Source of the DNA: Treponema primitia ZAS-1
GTDB taxonomy: Bacteria; Spirochaetota; Spirochaetia; Treponematales; Breznakiellaceae
DNA: 64,000 nt
Assembly (NCBI RefSeq): GCF_000297095.1
Contig: NZ_AEEA01000037.1
Span: 66,188-130,187, forward strand
Reading direction: 5' to 3'
Part shown: piece after piece, positions 6,799-16,258 of the stretch
Position numbering within the stretch: position 1 is the first letter of the stretch
Layout of the letters: each line of letters opens with the position of its first letter
Made by a program: the position numbers and the translations under genes
Notes under the pieces: generated by a model
What the model was told of the DNA's origin: nothing
Seen by the model: the letters and a program-made list of their open reading frames with translations, nothing else
The model's database searches: none

Positions 6799-9371
6799 AA
6801 AATTGAAGAAATTTCCTGTTCCGTTTCGATTTCGGCGGAAAAGTTGATACTGCCGAGCCTGCCATTCCGCAAGAAAGCCAGGGGAAGAACATTGCCCTCA
6901 TCATCCTTGCTCGGAACAATGATTATCCTGGGTATATAGGGGTTACTCTCCTTAATAAGGTCTATTTTATCCCCGCCCACATATATCCCGACATTACGCT
7001 TCAAAGAAAAATCAAAAAGAAGACCAAGAATGTCCTCGTCAGGATCATTTATATGCTTTTCCTCTACAAGATAGATTTTTCCGCTGTTGAACAGATTCTC
7101 GCCGGATCTGAACCCAAGTCCAAACTGCAGGGATTTAAGGGTATCAAACAAAGAATCATCCCCGGGATCGCGCTGGAAGAGATCGCTTTCCCCAAGCTGA
7201 TCAAAAACAAGCCCCGCCACATCCGGATTCCTCACCGTAAACTGCATGGGCAGGAGGATAACCATTTTGACAGATATTTTCTGGGACTCCTGACCTTCCT
7301 GGGTCCCCGAAGCAGCCGGCGGCTCTATATGCAAATGTCCAATCTTGATTATATACTCCAGGGTTAATTGACTGCGGCTGTTCATTATTTCATTGAAATC
7401 TTCTATTAGTTCTCCGCCCCCAGGCAGATTATGTACCACCTCCGAACCGTGGTGCCGCTCCTCTTTAGCAACATTCAATACGAAGGAAGGAATAGCCTGC
7501 GCCTGTTTCCCCGGCATGGGTCCAAAGGGTTCCTTGTGTTCTGCTACACCATAGGTAATGTTTAAATATAAATCCGGCTTAAAATCTTCGGGACCAACAA
7601 TAAACAACTGGGCTATAGTTCCTACAAAAGCCAGATCGTCTATCATGGAGTTTTCACCACCGCCGAAATCCAGATTCATTTCCTGTTTTCCTTCGAATCT
7701 TCCTTCATTACCCGGATCAATCTCGGCACTAATCCAGTCAAACACCAGTTCTACGGTCCCCTTTACCACCGTATAGGGCTCCCCGGGGATAACGTTATTA
7801 AGTGTCAGGACTCCTACGGAGGGGATATAGCCCTTGGGCAGGAAGTTGAATGTAAAATCCAATTTTCCATTATCGTCCGAACTAGCATCCCTGGGTCTCA
7901 GTGTCAATCCATCATGGTTGGTAAAGAAATTCGGCCCCATATTGAGGGGTTCATACACAGGACTGGCAGCAGTATCGTTAATTTTAAGTGCACCAGAGCT
8001 AACCGCCATTTTTAAACCGTCGGCGACTTCGGTGACATCGAGGCACAGCCCCACCCCCTTATCGGCCCCTCCGGCACTAAAGGTGATTTCCTCAACCATG
8101 CTGCTCATATCGCCGAGATCTTCTATAATTGTCTGGGTTAAGTTCATATCGCCTGTTGAACAGTCGATGAGTACTTCGCTGAACTTACTGATGTCCATTT
8201 TAGCCGTATAGCTTTGATCAAGCATACTATCACGTACATTGCTGAAAGAACCATTAGTTGCGGAGATCAATAGATTTCCGATCAACGCAATATTATTGAG
8301 GTTAAGGAATTGTCCCTTCAGGGTCCCGCCGGATTTATCGGCAAAATTTAATCCTGGATATGTACCTGTAGGTGCAATCTTAGGATACTGGGTTAGGATG
8401 AATTTAGTATCGTCGGCAAGCTTGAAGTTTTGCCACCCGGCGGGCCAGATAAGATTTATGTCAAACTGCCCCACATCGATTGTGCCCTGAAGAAATTCCT
8501 TGGAGTCAATATCAAGGCTGATGGAAGGAATATTTATGTTAATTGGTATGCTCGTCGGCAGGTTAACCCCGGTAGCGGCGGAAAGTGCAACATCGCCTTT
8601 GGAAACGGTTACGGTTACCGCAGAAGCGCTCGAAGCAATGTAACTGATTTTTACCCATACTTTTTTAGGAAGCGAGTTTGAACCCTGGAGAAAAATTATA
8701 CTGGAATTTGAAGGGGTACCGGATGGGGTACCCAGCCTCAGGGCATTGGTTGAACCTTGGGACCCGTATAATCCGATGCTGGAAACAGTTATTGCCGAAC
8801 TAAATTTAAGCGTAATATACCCGGATTGGAATATCGCCGTTTCAAACCCGTTGCCCAAGGTAAACTCCAGCGATCCCGAATCCGCTGTACCGGTCAGCGA
8901 ACCAAGGGGGAAATTATCCGTAGGGGGGCCTACAATGGCGGAAAATATACTGTCCAGAGGCAGGGCTACGGTGCCGGTGATATCGGTTTTCCCCGGGGAT
9001 TCCATAAAAAAACTCTTATCAATAGTTTCCGCATCCTCATTGGCGCTGATATTTTTCTTTAAGTCCAGATCCAGATCCGTAATTGTTTGGCTTAACAGGA
9101 AGGTTTGGATGTGCTCCGTATCTTCATCGTTGTAATAATCATACACATCGGGAGAATCGTCACCCTCCTCCAAGGCATCTTTGATAGCGCTAAATACATT
9201 TTCATCCAGGTATTTATCAAAATAATCACTGCCCACGGGGAGGTTGATGGTAGGATGCGCCTTTACCTTCACTTTGGAGGGGAGTGTGGGGATAGAAGTA
9301 GGGATACCGCAGGAAAGGAGTAAAGTCACGAACGCTACGGAAATAACGATATGTATGTGTAGGGTTTTCAC
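6795..9371 (-). CDS. Large hypothetical lipoprotein, partner of the adjacent barrel
   Basis: Translation most likely starts at a GTG (9369-9371), because AAGGAG lies 7 nt before it. An upstream ATG would add 11 residues with no site. The protein is 858 residues with an N-terminal hydrophobic segment and lipobox LLLSC, so it is a lipoprotein. The rest is rich in Ser, Thr, Gly and Asp and looks beta-structured. No named domain was recognised. It is followed by a 4-bp overlap with the barrel gene, suggesting a stable surface complex. Codon use resembles neighbours, with no sign of recent transfer. Confidence 0.75.
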   Translation of the reverse strand: MKTLHIHIVISVAFVTLLLSCGIPTSIPTLPSKVKVKAHPTINLPVGSDYFDKYLDENVFSAIKDALEEGDDSPDVYDYYNDEDTEHIQTFLLSQTITDLDLDLKKNISANEDAETIDKSFFMESPGKTDITGTVALPLDSIFSAIVGPPTDNFPLGSLTGTADSGSLEFTLGNGFETAIFQSGYITLKFSSAITVSSIGLYGSQGSTNALRLGTPSGTPSNSSIIFLQGSNSLPKKVWVKISYIASSASAVTVTVSKGDVALSAATGVNLPTSIPININIPSISLDIDSKEFLQGTIDVGQFDINLIWPAGWQNFKLADDTKFILTQYPKIAPTGTYPGLNFADKSGGTLKGQFLNLNNIALIGNLLISATNGSFSNVRDSMLDQSYTAKMDISKFSEVLIDCSTGDMNLTQTIIEDLGDMSSMVEEITFSAGGADKGVGLCLDVTEVADGLKMAVSSGALKINDTAASPVYEPLNMGPNFFTNHDGLTLRPRDASSDDNGKLDFTFNFLPKGYIPSVGVLTLNNVIPGEPYTVVKGTVELVFDWISAEIDPGNEGRFEGKQEMNLDFGGGENSMIDDLAFVGTIAQLFIVGPEDFKPDLYLNITYGVAEHKEPFGPMPGKQAQAIPSFVLNVAKEERHHGSEVVHNLPGGGELIEDFNEIMNSRSQLTLEYIIKIGHLHIEPPAASGTQEGQESQKISVKMVILLPMQFTVRNPDVAGLVFDQLGESDLFQRDPGDDSLFDTLKSLQFGLGFRSGENLFNSGKIYLVEEKHINDPDEDILGLLFDFSLKRNVGIYVGGDKIDLIKESNPYIPRIIIVPSKDDEGNVLPLAFLRNGRLGSINFSAEIETEQEISSIL

Positions 9372-9458
9372 TGAAATACTCCTTATTTTATTAATGTAGC
9401 GCATCCTTAATAAAAATCAAACCCCTCCGGAAAAAATCTCCCCCTAGGGAAGGAGGCG

Positions 9459-10853
9459 TTATTTCAAGGCGCTTTGGAGGTCCCGGCGATCTATGCCCCA
9501 GTTCCGGCCAAATTGCTCCAAGAGCCGATCCGAAAGGGCCATGAAGGGGGCAAATATTGGGACGCCTTCCGGGAACAGGGCGCTGAGCTCGTGGGGAAAA
9601 ACACCTCGGTTGACGATGAGTTCCCAAAACCGGGCGAAATTTTTGATCCGATCCAGATCCTCCGGGGGCATTACTGCGGTTTCCAGAACTTCGTAGGGCG
9701 GGTTGGGGTTAAAGCGCATCCCAAAGGGTTCGATGTGCCGGTTCATGGCGGTTCCGGGAAGACACTTTAGGATGCCAAGTTGGATTTCCGTGGGGCGGAC
9801 CTGCCAGAGCCGGTCGAAGCCCCGGGCGAAGGACGCCATATCCTCCCCGGGGAGCCCCGCAATAAGATCGGCGTGAACTATAGCCTGGGTTTCCCGGCGC
9901 AAAAAATCCAGAACTTCCAGTTCCCGTTCCGGATCCACCGGCCTGCCGATACGGGCCGCAGTTTCCCTGTTCAGGGTCTGTATTCCCAGTTCCAAACGGA
10001 GACTTCCCGGGGGAAACCGGGTAAGCGCTTCCCGCAGTTCCCGGGGGAACCGAGAGGGGACCATCTCGAAGTGAACGTACATGGGGGGTTCCAGGCGTTC
10101 CAGAAAAAATTCCAGGATCCGCCCTGCCCGTTCTATATCCAGATTAAAGGTCCGGTCTAAAAATTTAAAACTCCGCGCTCCCCGGGCGATCAGGATTTCC
10201 ATTTCCCCAAGAAATTTGTCCAGGGGAAATTCCCGCACCCGCCGGTTCAAGCGGCCCCATTGGGCCGCACTGCTCAAACAAAACTCGCAGCCAAAGGGAC
10301 AGCCCCGGGAGGCTTCCACATAGCTGAGTTTCCGGGTCAGGTCTTCGGCGGTGTAGAGCCGGTACCCCGGATCGATGAGCGCAGGATCCACAGGGGGCGC
10401 GTCGATAAATTTGGGCAAAATGGCTGTAGGCGCCGGTTCCAGGATACGGGTGCACAGCTCCCGGAAGGCTATCTCGCCTTCACCGCGGATTACGTAATCC
10501 GCGTACCGGAACAGCTCTGCGTCCGGCTGCAGAAAGGAAGCCTCCGGACCGCCCAGAACAATGATTGGGCGAGGGGCGGCCCCGCCGGGGACGCCTTCAT
10601 CGGCCCAGACCGGGTCCAGGGCTTTCAGCAGTTCCACTGTGGCGGTATGGTTCCAGATGGAGACCGAGATACCCAAAACACGGGGCCGGGCCGCCAGGAT
10701 GGGGGCGGTCTTTTCCGCCAAGGGCTGGCGCAGGGCAAATTCCAGGATTTCACAGCGGGGCTCAAGGGCGCCCAGGTTGGCCTTGAGGAGGCGCAGGGCC
10801 AGGGAGGGGTGGATCCACTTGGCATTGATTGTAGAGAGGAGTATGTCGGACAT
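9459..10853 (-). CDS. B12-binding domain radical SAM protein
   Basis: The N-terminal 150 residues resemble a cobalamin-binding Rossmann domain (LGISVSIWNHTATVELLKAL, VLGGPEASF, YVIRGEGE). The radical SAM domain follows, with the cluster motif CPFGCEFC (CxxxCxxC) near residue 190, then DRTFNLD and GLPGED. The C-terminal DUF4080-like segment is compatible with the B12-binding radical SAM proteins of anaerobes, whose substrates are mostly unknown. ATG 10853 is preferred; a TTG four codons upstream is possible, and neither has a strong ribosome site. It is the last gene of an apparent minus-strand run with aat, glgX and the nucleotidase. Confidence 0.85.
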   Translation of the reverse strand: MSDILLSTINAKWIHPSLALRLLKANLGALEPRCEILEFALRQPLAEKTAPILAARPRVLGISVSIWNHTATVELLKALDPVWADEGVPGGAAPRPIIVLGGPEASFLQPDAELFRYADYVIRGEGEIAFRELCTRILEPAPTAILPKFIDAPPVDPALIDPGYRLYTAEDLTRKLSYVEASRGCPFGCEFCLSSAAQWGRLNRRVREFPLDKFLGEMEILIARGARSFKFLDRTFNLDIERAGRILEFFLERLEPPMYVHFEMVPSRFPRELREALTRFPPGSLRLELGIQTLNRETAARIGRPVDPERELEVLDFLRRETQAIVHADLIAGLPGEDMASFARGFDRLWQVRPTEIQLGILKCLPGTAMNRHIEPFGMRFNPNPPYEVLETAVMPPEDLDRIKNFARFWELIVNRGVFPHELSALFPEGVPIFAPFMALSDRLLEQFGRNWGIDRRDLQSALK

Positions 10854-10905
10854 GGTATCAAACAATTGCCATTATATCCCTAAATTGCCAATTACTTTAG
10901 CCATA

Positions 10906-11535
10906 CTATTTCGTCCGGAACCCTGCGGCGCCGAATAAGTCCAGGGTACCGGTGGTCCATTCTTCCTTGGCGTCCAATACCAGGCGCTCCACATCCTGCC
11001 ATGTGTCGGCGCGGGGGCCCGGGAGAAGGCGGTTGGTAGAATTGCTGAAAACGATGGTATGGCAGCCCTGTTCCCGCAGGCGGGTAACGTTGTCCGGGGA
11101 ATCGTCGATGTAGACGTGGGCGCCCACGGCGCCTTTGTCCGCCATGAAACAGATGTCCCAGTAGGGGATGTCGTAGGAATCGAGCCAGTCCACGGTTTGG
11201 GTAATCGAAGTCTTGTGGAAATACTTGAGGAAGAGCCGGTGGGTGATGATACGGATCCGGATGCCGTGCATGGAGAGCTTCCGTAATACCGCCGGGGCGT
11301 CCTTGATAGGGGGCATGTCCCGGAAGAGGTTGCGCTGGGTTACGGCGAAACGGTGAAGCTTATCGTAGCCGCCGAATTCAGCGATGCCCCACTGGTCCAG
11401 GCCGTAGTCTACTTCTTCCGCCAGGGCATCCAGGGGCTTGTCGAGCCATTCAGAGGCGATACGACGCATGGCGCCGTAGAAATCGCCTACCACACCGTCA
11501 AGATCAACACCGATAATAAAACTACTTTCGTCCAT
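10906..11535 (-). CDS. HAD-superfamily 5'(3')-deoxyribonucleotidase-like protein
   Basis: This 209-residue protein has HAD motif I as GVDLDGVVGDF near the N-terminus, with two aspartates in the DxD arrangement. A motif II-like Thr lies in RIRIITHRL, and motif IV is VYIDDSPDN. The order and size match the NT5C-type cytosolic nucleotidases, which dephosphorylate nucleoside monophosphates. The cap insert contains WLDKPLDALAEEVDYGL. It starts 16 bp after the glgX stop, so co-transcription is likely. The exact substrate cannot be read from the sequence. Confidence 0.8.
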   Translation of the reverse strand: MDESSFIIGVDLDGVVGDFYGAMRRIASEWLDKPLDALAEEVDYGLDQWGIAEFGGYDKLHRFAVTQRNLFRDMPPIKDAPAVLRKLSMHGIRIRIITHRLFLKYFHKTSITQTVDWLDSYDIPYWDICFMADKGAVGAHVYIDDSPDNVTRLREQGCHTIVFSNSTNRLLPGPRADTWQDVERLVLDAKEEWTTGTLDLFGAAGFRTK

Positions 11536-11551
11536 GCTATCAGAAAACCTC

Positions 11552-13705
11552 TTACATTACCTTGGACAGGAGTATCACCATGCTGCGGCTCTGCAGAAAA
11601 TATTCATCCTGATCCGGCAGGAGCCGTTCCTGACCCGGGCTCAGAAAATCGTCCGGGCTGGGAAGGCTGGTATCCACCGCGAGGTACCATTTTTTCCCCG
11701 CCATGGGTTCGCAGACCTTAAACTTAACCTGCTTGGCCCCGGAATTGAACATGATAAAGAAATCATTGTCGTCCCGGTCCGCCAGAATATCCGCCCGGCT
11801 GCCGTCCATACGCAGCGCCAGGCAGGGATCGGTTTTTTCCCAATCCAGCTCAGCGCCCTTTTCGTCAAACCACGAGATATCCGGAATGGCGTTGTAGTTG
11901 CCGTCCCGGCCGGTGTAGAATTCCGGGCGCATAAAACCGTGGTGCCGCAGGCGGAAGGCTATCATCTCCTTTACAAAACGGAAGATGCCGCTGTTCTTTT
12001 CCATTAAGGTCCAGTCGTACCAGGAGATTTCGTTATCCTGACAATAGGCGTTGTTGTTGCCCCCCTGGGTCCGGGCAAATTCATCGCCCCCTAAAAGCAT
12101 GGGGGTCCCTATGGAGATCATCAGGGTGGTCACAAAATTTTTAAGCTGCCGTTCCCGAATATTTTCTATGTTCGGATCCCGGCTTGGTCCCTCGGCGCCG
12201 TAGTTATAACTGGAATTATTGTCCCCCCCGTCCCGGTTTTCCTCGCCGTTTTCGTCATTGTGCTTACCGTTGTAGGACACCAGATCCCGCAGGGTGAAGC
12301 CGTCGTGGCTGGTGAGGAAGTTTATCGAATGGAAGGGCTTCCTCCCATCCCGGAGGTACAGGTCGGAGCTGCCGGAAAGCCGGGTGGCCAGGTGACGCAC
12401 ATGATGGGGGTCCCCCCGCCAGTAACGGCGTACCTCGTCCCGGTAGCGGTCGTTCCATTCTGCCCAGCGGCCGCCGGGGAACCAGCCTACCTGGTACGCG
12501 CCGCCGGCATCCCAGGCTTCGGCGATGATCTTGGTGGCGCTCAGCACGGGCTCCTCGGCGATACGCTCCAGCAGGGGGGGGTTCTCCATAAGCTGGCCAT
12601 TCTGGTCCCGGCCCAGGATGGAACCCAGGTCGAAACGGAAGCCGTCCACGTGCATCTCCGTAACCCAGTACTGGAGGCAGCTGATAATAAAGGTACGCAC
12701 CACCGGATGGTTACAGTTTACCGTATTACCGCAGCCGGAATAGTTTTTGTAATACCGTTTGTTTGCATCCAGCATATAGTAGAGGGTGTTGTCCAGGCCG
12801 CGGAAGGAATAGCTGGGCCCCCACTCGTTACCCTCGGCGGTATGGTTGAACACGATATCCAGGATCACCTCGATACCCGCCTTGTGGAGTTCCCTAACCA
12901 TTTCTTTAAACTCCCGAACCTGGCCTCCGGGGCTTTTATCCCAGGCGTAGGAACCCTTGGGGGCAAAAAAAGCGACGGTGGAATAACCCCAGTAATTCAC
13001 CAGGGTTTTACCGGTCCGTGGGTTCTTCCGGGAAAGTTCCCCCTCGTAAAATTCCTGGATGGGGAGAAATTCCAGGCTGGTTATTCCCAGTTCCTTGAAG
13101 AAGGGTATCTTCTCAATGACCCCCCGGTAGGTTCCCGGATGCTTAACCCCGGAATTGGGGTGAGCCGTCAGGCCCCGGACATGGGTTTCGTAGAGGACAC
13201 TGAACCGCAGGGGGTAGTTAAGGGGAATATCACCCTGCCAGTCAAAGCTATTGTCAACAACAATACACCGGGGCTTGGTACGAATATCATCGGTGTAAGA
13301 GAAAGACAGGTCATTGGAAACTCCATCGGCGTTGTAGGCCACCGAGGCAGTCATATCCCAGTTGGAAAGATCGGTTAGGGCCTTGGCATAGGGGTCCAGC
13401 AGGGTCTTATTGGCATTGAAGCGGAACCCCTTTTCCGGGATATAGGGGCCGTCCACCCGGTACAGATACTGGGTAAGCGCCCCAAGCCCCCGGATATGGC
13501 AGTGCCAGATGTCCCCGGTCTTGTTCTTACGTTTATCCAGGGATATCTCTTCATAGGCGCTGTCCGGGGCATCGGACTCAAAGAGGATCAGGGTTACCGC
13601 CGTGGCGTTCCGGGAAAAGATAGAAAAATTCACCCCGGTTTCGGTCAGCTCCGCGCCCAAGGGAAGGGCCTTACCTATTTCCACGCTCCTATGTCCAAAT
13701 GCCAT
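11552..13705 (-). CDS. glgX: Glycogen debranching enzyme (isoamylase type)
   Basis: The 717-residue length is normal for GlgX. An N-terminal CBM48-like domain (GVNFSIFSRNATAVTLILF) is followed by the GH13 barrel. This shows NYWGYSTVAFFAPKGSYA, DIVFNHTAEG, the nucleophile region VDGFRFDLGS, the acid region IAEAWDAGG and NFLTSHDGFTL. It hydrolyses alpha-1,6 branches in glycogen limit dextrins in the cytoplasm. The upstream aat gene ends 13 bp away and the nucleotidase follows closely, but the functional link to them is not obvious. I see no disrupted motif. Confidence 0.95.
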   Translation of the reverse strand: MAFGHRSVEIGKALPLGAELTETGVNFSIFSRNATAVTLILFESDAPDSAYEEISLDKRKNKTGDIWHCHIRGLGALTQYLYRVDGPYIPEKGFRFNANKTLLDPYAKALTDLSNWDMTASVAYNADGVSNDLSFSYTDDIRTKPRCIVVDNSFDWQGDIPLNYPLRFSVLYETHVRGLTAHPNSGVKHPGTYRGVIEKIPFFKELGITSLEFLPIQEFYEGELSRKNPRTGKTLVNYWGYSTVAFFAPKGSYAWDKSPGGQVREFKEMVRELHKAGIEVILDIVFNHTAEGNEWGPSYSFRGLDNTLYYMLDANKRYYKNYSGCGNTVNCNHPVVRTFIISCLQYWVTEMHVDGFRFDLGSILGRDQNGQLMENPPLLERIAEEPVLSATKIIAEAWDAGGAYQVGWFPGGRWAEWNDRYRDEVRRYWRGDPHHVRHLATRLSGSSDLYLRDGRKPFHSINFLTSHDGFTLRDLVSYNGKHNDENGEENRDGGDNNSSYNYGAEGPSRDPNIENIRERQLKNFVTTLMISIGTPMLLGGDEFARTQGGNNNAYCQDNEISWYDWTLMEKNSGIFRFVKEMIAFRLRHHGFMRPEFYTGRDGNYNAIPDISWFDEKGAELDWEKTDPCLALRMDGSRADILADRDDNDFFIMFNSGAKQVKFKVCEPMAGKKWYLAVDTSLPSPDDFLSPGQERLLPDQDEYFLQSRSMVILLSKVM

Positions 13706-13717
13706 TGTTTAGGTATA

Positions 13718-14545
13718 TCACAGTTGCCCATTTCGGAATAGCTCAACAAACTGAAAAGGATCGATATTCCGCGCCCCGAGGAGATCCTTATAATCCAGGG
13801 GCATACCCAGATCCCAGAAGGGCGCCCCCAGGCTTTCGAGGTATTTTGCGGTAAGAACCAACTGAACCATCCCGGCGTTATCCTCATCGTAATAGCCGGA
13901 ATAGCTGGTGTACACCTTTCCTGCGAGGATGCCGAATTCGCCCGCCTTGAGGATGCCGTCCCGGTATACTCCGAAGGAAATGGGCCGTACCGGAAGATCC
14001 GGATCGGCGTGGATTTGCCCTATGGCCCGGCGCAGGGGCGCGGTAAGCCATGCGTCATCGTGGACCTCCACACAGCGTTCCATGATGAAACCAAAGTCCG
14101 AATCCGGTCCCGGAGACAGGGCAAACAGGGACCGCATGTCCCGCAGTTCCGATGCGGGAACCCCGTCCACCCGCAGTTCATACCGGGACAGAAATGGGCG
14201 GATGGATTTTTTTACGTGCAGCTCCGGAAAAAGCAATACTGAGCGTTCCAGGTGAAGCTTGGGGAGCAGGATGTACTGCGCCGGACTCTGGTCTGACGGA
14301 CCTTGGTCCGACGGACCAGAGTCCGACGGACCAGAGTCCGACGGATCCTCCTCCAGGAATGTGGACATGACTAAAAAGCCCGCCTTCATAAGCCGGGCAA
14401 CAAAGGGGGGATCGAATTCCAGGGCCAGACAGAATTCCTCGTCATAGTCCACCGCCAGCATGGCGTCGACAATAGCATGGGGATCGTCCTGGGAAAGTAT
14501 CATGATATGCCCCGAGGAAGTATATCGGAGAAACCGCGGTGTCAT
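13718..14545 (-). CDS. aat: Leucyl/phenylalanyl-tRNA-protein transferase-like protein with a pentapeptide-repeat insertion
   Basis: The C-terminal half carries the Aat/FemX-like GNAT signature: ISFGVYRDG, KAGEFGILAGKVYTSYSGY, NAGMVQLVLTAKYL and FWDLGMPLDYKDLLGA. Aat adds Leu or Phe from tRNA to proteins with N-terminal Lys or Arg, marking them for ClpAP-type degradation. The 275-residue protein is of the longer spirochaete kind. Near residues 68-88 an in-frame run of GPSD[S/Q] units interrupts the N-domain; it is encoded by four 15-bp repeats and looks like a flexible linker of variable length. It is the first gene of the glgX run. Confidence 0.8.
   Translation of the reverse strand: MTPRFLRYTSSGHIMILSQDDPHAIVDAMLAVDYDEEFCLALEFDPPFVARLMKAGFLVMSTFLEEDPSDSGPSDSGPSDQGPSDQSPAQYILLPKLHLERSVLLFPELHVKKSIRPFLSRYELRVDGVPASELRDMRSLFALSPGPDSDFGFIMERCVEVHDDAWLTAPLRRAIGQIHADPDLPVRPISFGVYRDGILKAGEFGILAGKVYTSYSGYYDEDNAGMVQLVLTAKYLESLGAPFWDLGMPLDYKDLLGARNIDPFQFVELFRNGQL
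14283..14342. repeat. Four 15-bp tandem repeats inside aat
   Basis: Units begin at 14283, 14298, 14313 and 14328 with the pattern GGACCAGAGTCCGAC. The last two are identical and the first two differ by a few bases. Each unit is itself near-palindromic (GGTCC...GGACC). Fifteen bp keeps the frame, so expansion or contraction would change only the linker length in the protein. Confidence 0.9.
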
Positions 14546-14622
14546 GGCAACACTATCCTACACCGGCCTTTCATTTGTAATCAACAACCCCCTATAATAA
14601 CGGGGATTAATAAGGGGGCAGC

Positions 14623-15765
14623 ATGAACAAAGGGACCGAGCTTATACACAACGGACACGAAACGGATCCGCTTACCGGAGCGCTGGGGGTAACGATATAC
14701 CAAACATCTACCTTCCTCCGGAAAGATATATCCAAGGGGCCGGGTAGTCAGGAGTTTGATTATAGCCGGGGTGGGCACCCGACCCGGCAGGCGTTGGAGG
14801 AGATTATCGCAACCCTGGAGGGGGGCGCTAAGGGTTATGCGTTCGGAAGCGGCATGGCGGCGATTTCGTCGGTCCTGGGGCTACTTTCGGCGGGGGATCA
14901 TGTGATAGCCGCCGAAGAGGTCTATGGGGGGAGCATCTTCATCCTCAACAACTTCTACAAACGGATGGGCATCGAAACGACCCTGGTGGATTCCGGGAAC
15001 CCGGCGAATATCCGCGCCGCGATTCGGCCCAACACCAGGGCGCTCTACCTGGAAACCCCCTCAAATCCTTTGCTCAAAATCACGGACCTTGCGGCCTGTC
15101 TGGCTATTGCCCGGGAGGCGGGGCTCCTCTCCATTGTGGATAATACCTTTATGACCCCCTACCTCCAACAGCCTATAAAGCTGGGCGCGGATATCGTGGT
15201 CCATTCGGCAACCAAATTCCTGGGAGGCCACAGTGACGTGGTTCTCGGGCTGGCGGTAACCCGTACGGAGGAGCTGGGGGAAAAGCTCCATGTGGTGCAG
15301 AACAGTTTCGGCGCCATACCGGGGCCCTGGGATGAGTGGCTGGTGATACGGGGGATCAAGACCCTCAAGGTGCGGCTAGAAACCCAGCAGTCCTCGGCAC
15401 AACAGATTGCGGAATGGCTTTTGACCCATAAAAATGTAAGTAATGTATATTACCCCGGCCTTTCGGGGCATCCTGGCCGGGAGATCCACCAAGGGCAGGC
15501 ATCCGGCCCCGGGGCCATGCTCTCCTTCAAAACTAAAACTGTGGAGCAGGCGCTCCGGTTTTACGAAAAGGTACAGCTTGCGGCGGCGGCCCCGAGCCTG
15601 GGCGGCGTGGAGACCATCGCCTCCCGCCCGGTAACCATGAGCAATATCGCAACTTCGGCGGCCGACCGGGAGCGGCTTGGCATTACCGACACCCTGATCC
15701 GCCTTGCCATAGGGCTTGAGGGCGCGGAGGACCTTATCGCCGACTTTGACCAGGCTTTAGCGTGA
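14623..15765 (+). CDS. Cystathionine gamma-synthase/gamma-lyase family PLP enzyme
   Basis: The 380-residue protein shows the Cys/Met metabolism PLP fold. It has YSRGGHPTRQALEE, GSGMAAISSVL for phosphate binding, DNTFMTPYLQQP with the cofactor Asp, and the Schiff-base lysine in SATKFLGGHSD. The C-terminal SLGGVETIASRP is also typical. Members carry out gamma-replacement or gamma- or beta-elimination on cystathionine, homocysteine, methionine or homoserine esters, and the sequence alone does not separate them. A -10-like TATAAT (14593-14598) lies 25 bp upstream and GGGGGCAGC serves as ribosome site. It is a single gene, divergent from aat. Confidence 0.92.
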   Translation: MNKGTELIHNGHETDPLTGALGVTIYQTSTFLRKDISKGPGSQEFDYSRGGHPTRQALEEIIATLEGGAKGYAFGSGMAAISSVLGLLSAGDHVIAAEEVYGGSIFILNNFYKRMGIETTLVDSGNPANIRAAIRPNTRALYLETPSNPLLKITDLAACLAIAREAGLLSIVDNTFMTPYLQQPIKLGADIVVHSATKFLGGHSDVVLGLAVTRTEELGEKLHVVQNSFGAIPGPWDEWLVIRGIKTLKVRLETQQSSAQQIAEWLLTHKNVSNVYYPGLSGHPGREIHQGQASGPGAMLSFKTKTVEQALRFYEKVQLAAAAPSLGGVETIASRPVTMSNIATSAADRERLGITDTLIRLAIGLEGAEDLIADFDQALA

Positions 15766-15791
15766 GGGAAGGGAACCAATGCCCAAAAACC

Positions 15792-16124
15792 CTAGCCTTT
15801 CCGTTGATTTTTGAATAACTGGACTATGGCGTATATCATTTTACGGTCCTTCCCGTCTAATGTCTTAAAATCCTGTACTAGGGTTTGAATTTCAGGGTCT
15901 AAAGATGACTTTTTAGGGGAATTTTCTTCTCCGGTAACCAAATATTCCACAGAAACTCCTAGAGCATGAGCTATTTTGACCGCAATATCGGCAGATGGGA
16001 TATGTCCTCGTAGATTTAGATAATTATCCAAGGTATGTTTGCTTATTCCGGACAAGGCAGCAAGCTCTTTAACCAGTATTTCCTGATACGCCAATTCGGA
16101 TTTAAGATTCTCTTTAAACCCCAT
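15792..16124 (-). CDS. XRE-family helix-turn-helix regulator
   Basis: The 110-residue protein has an N-terminal HTH_3 domain: LVKELAALSGISKHTLDNYL, then IPSADIAVKIAHALGVSVEYLV. A short charged tail (PEIQTLVQDFKTLDGKDRK) is similar to other phage-type or spirochaete XRE proteins. It binds DNA and probably represses its own gene and the divergent lipoprotein gene. The intervening 134 bp are very AT-rich and hold one strong dyad and several half-sites of it. Confidence 0.88.
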   Translation of the reverse strand: MGFKENLKSELAYQEILVKELAALSGISKHTLDNYLNLRGHIPSADIAVKIAHALGVSVEYLVTGEENSPKKSSLDPEIQTLVQDFKTLDGKDRKMIYAIVQLFKNQRKG

Positions 16125-16144
16125 AACTGAAGAATAAATCTAAA

Positions 16145-16245
16145 TAGCATAATAGAAACTTGACATTACGCAAATTAGCATTATTATTATAAATTTATGC
16201 TATTTAGCATAATAATTGACAATCAAATATGCAAAAAAGCATAAA
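16145..16245. promoter_or_regulatory. Operator cluster and promoter between XRE regulator and lipoprotein
   Basis: TTATGCTA and TAGCATAA form an 8-2-8 inverted repeat at 16195-16212. Extra half-sites lie at 16145-16152 (TAGCATAA), about 16176-16183 (TAGCATTA) and near 16237 (AGCATAAA). A promoter candidate for the lipoprotein gene is TTGACA (16216-16221) with CATAAA 18 bp later; another is TTGACA at 16160-16165. The dyad next to the -35 would allow repression by the adjacent XRE protein. The binding is inferred. Confidence 0.6.
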
Positions 16246-16258
16246 GGGGGGCTCTTAA

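Noticed and set aside
12260..13378. A 372-codon plus-strand frame opposite glgX
   Set aside because: It overlaps the clear glgX gene in antisense and has no recognisable domain.
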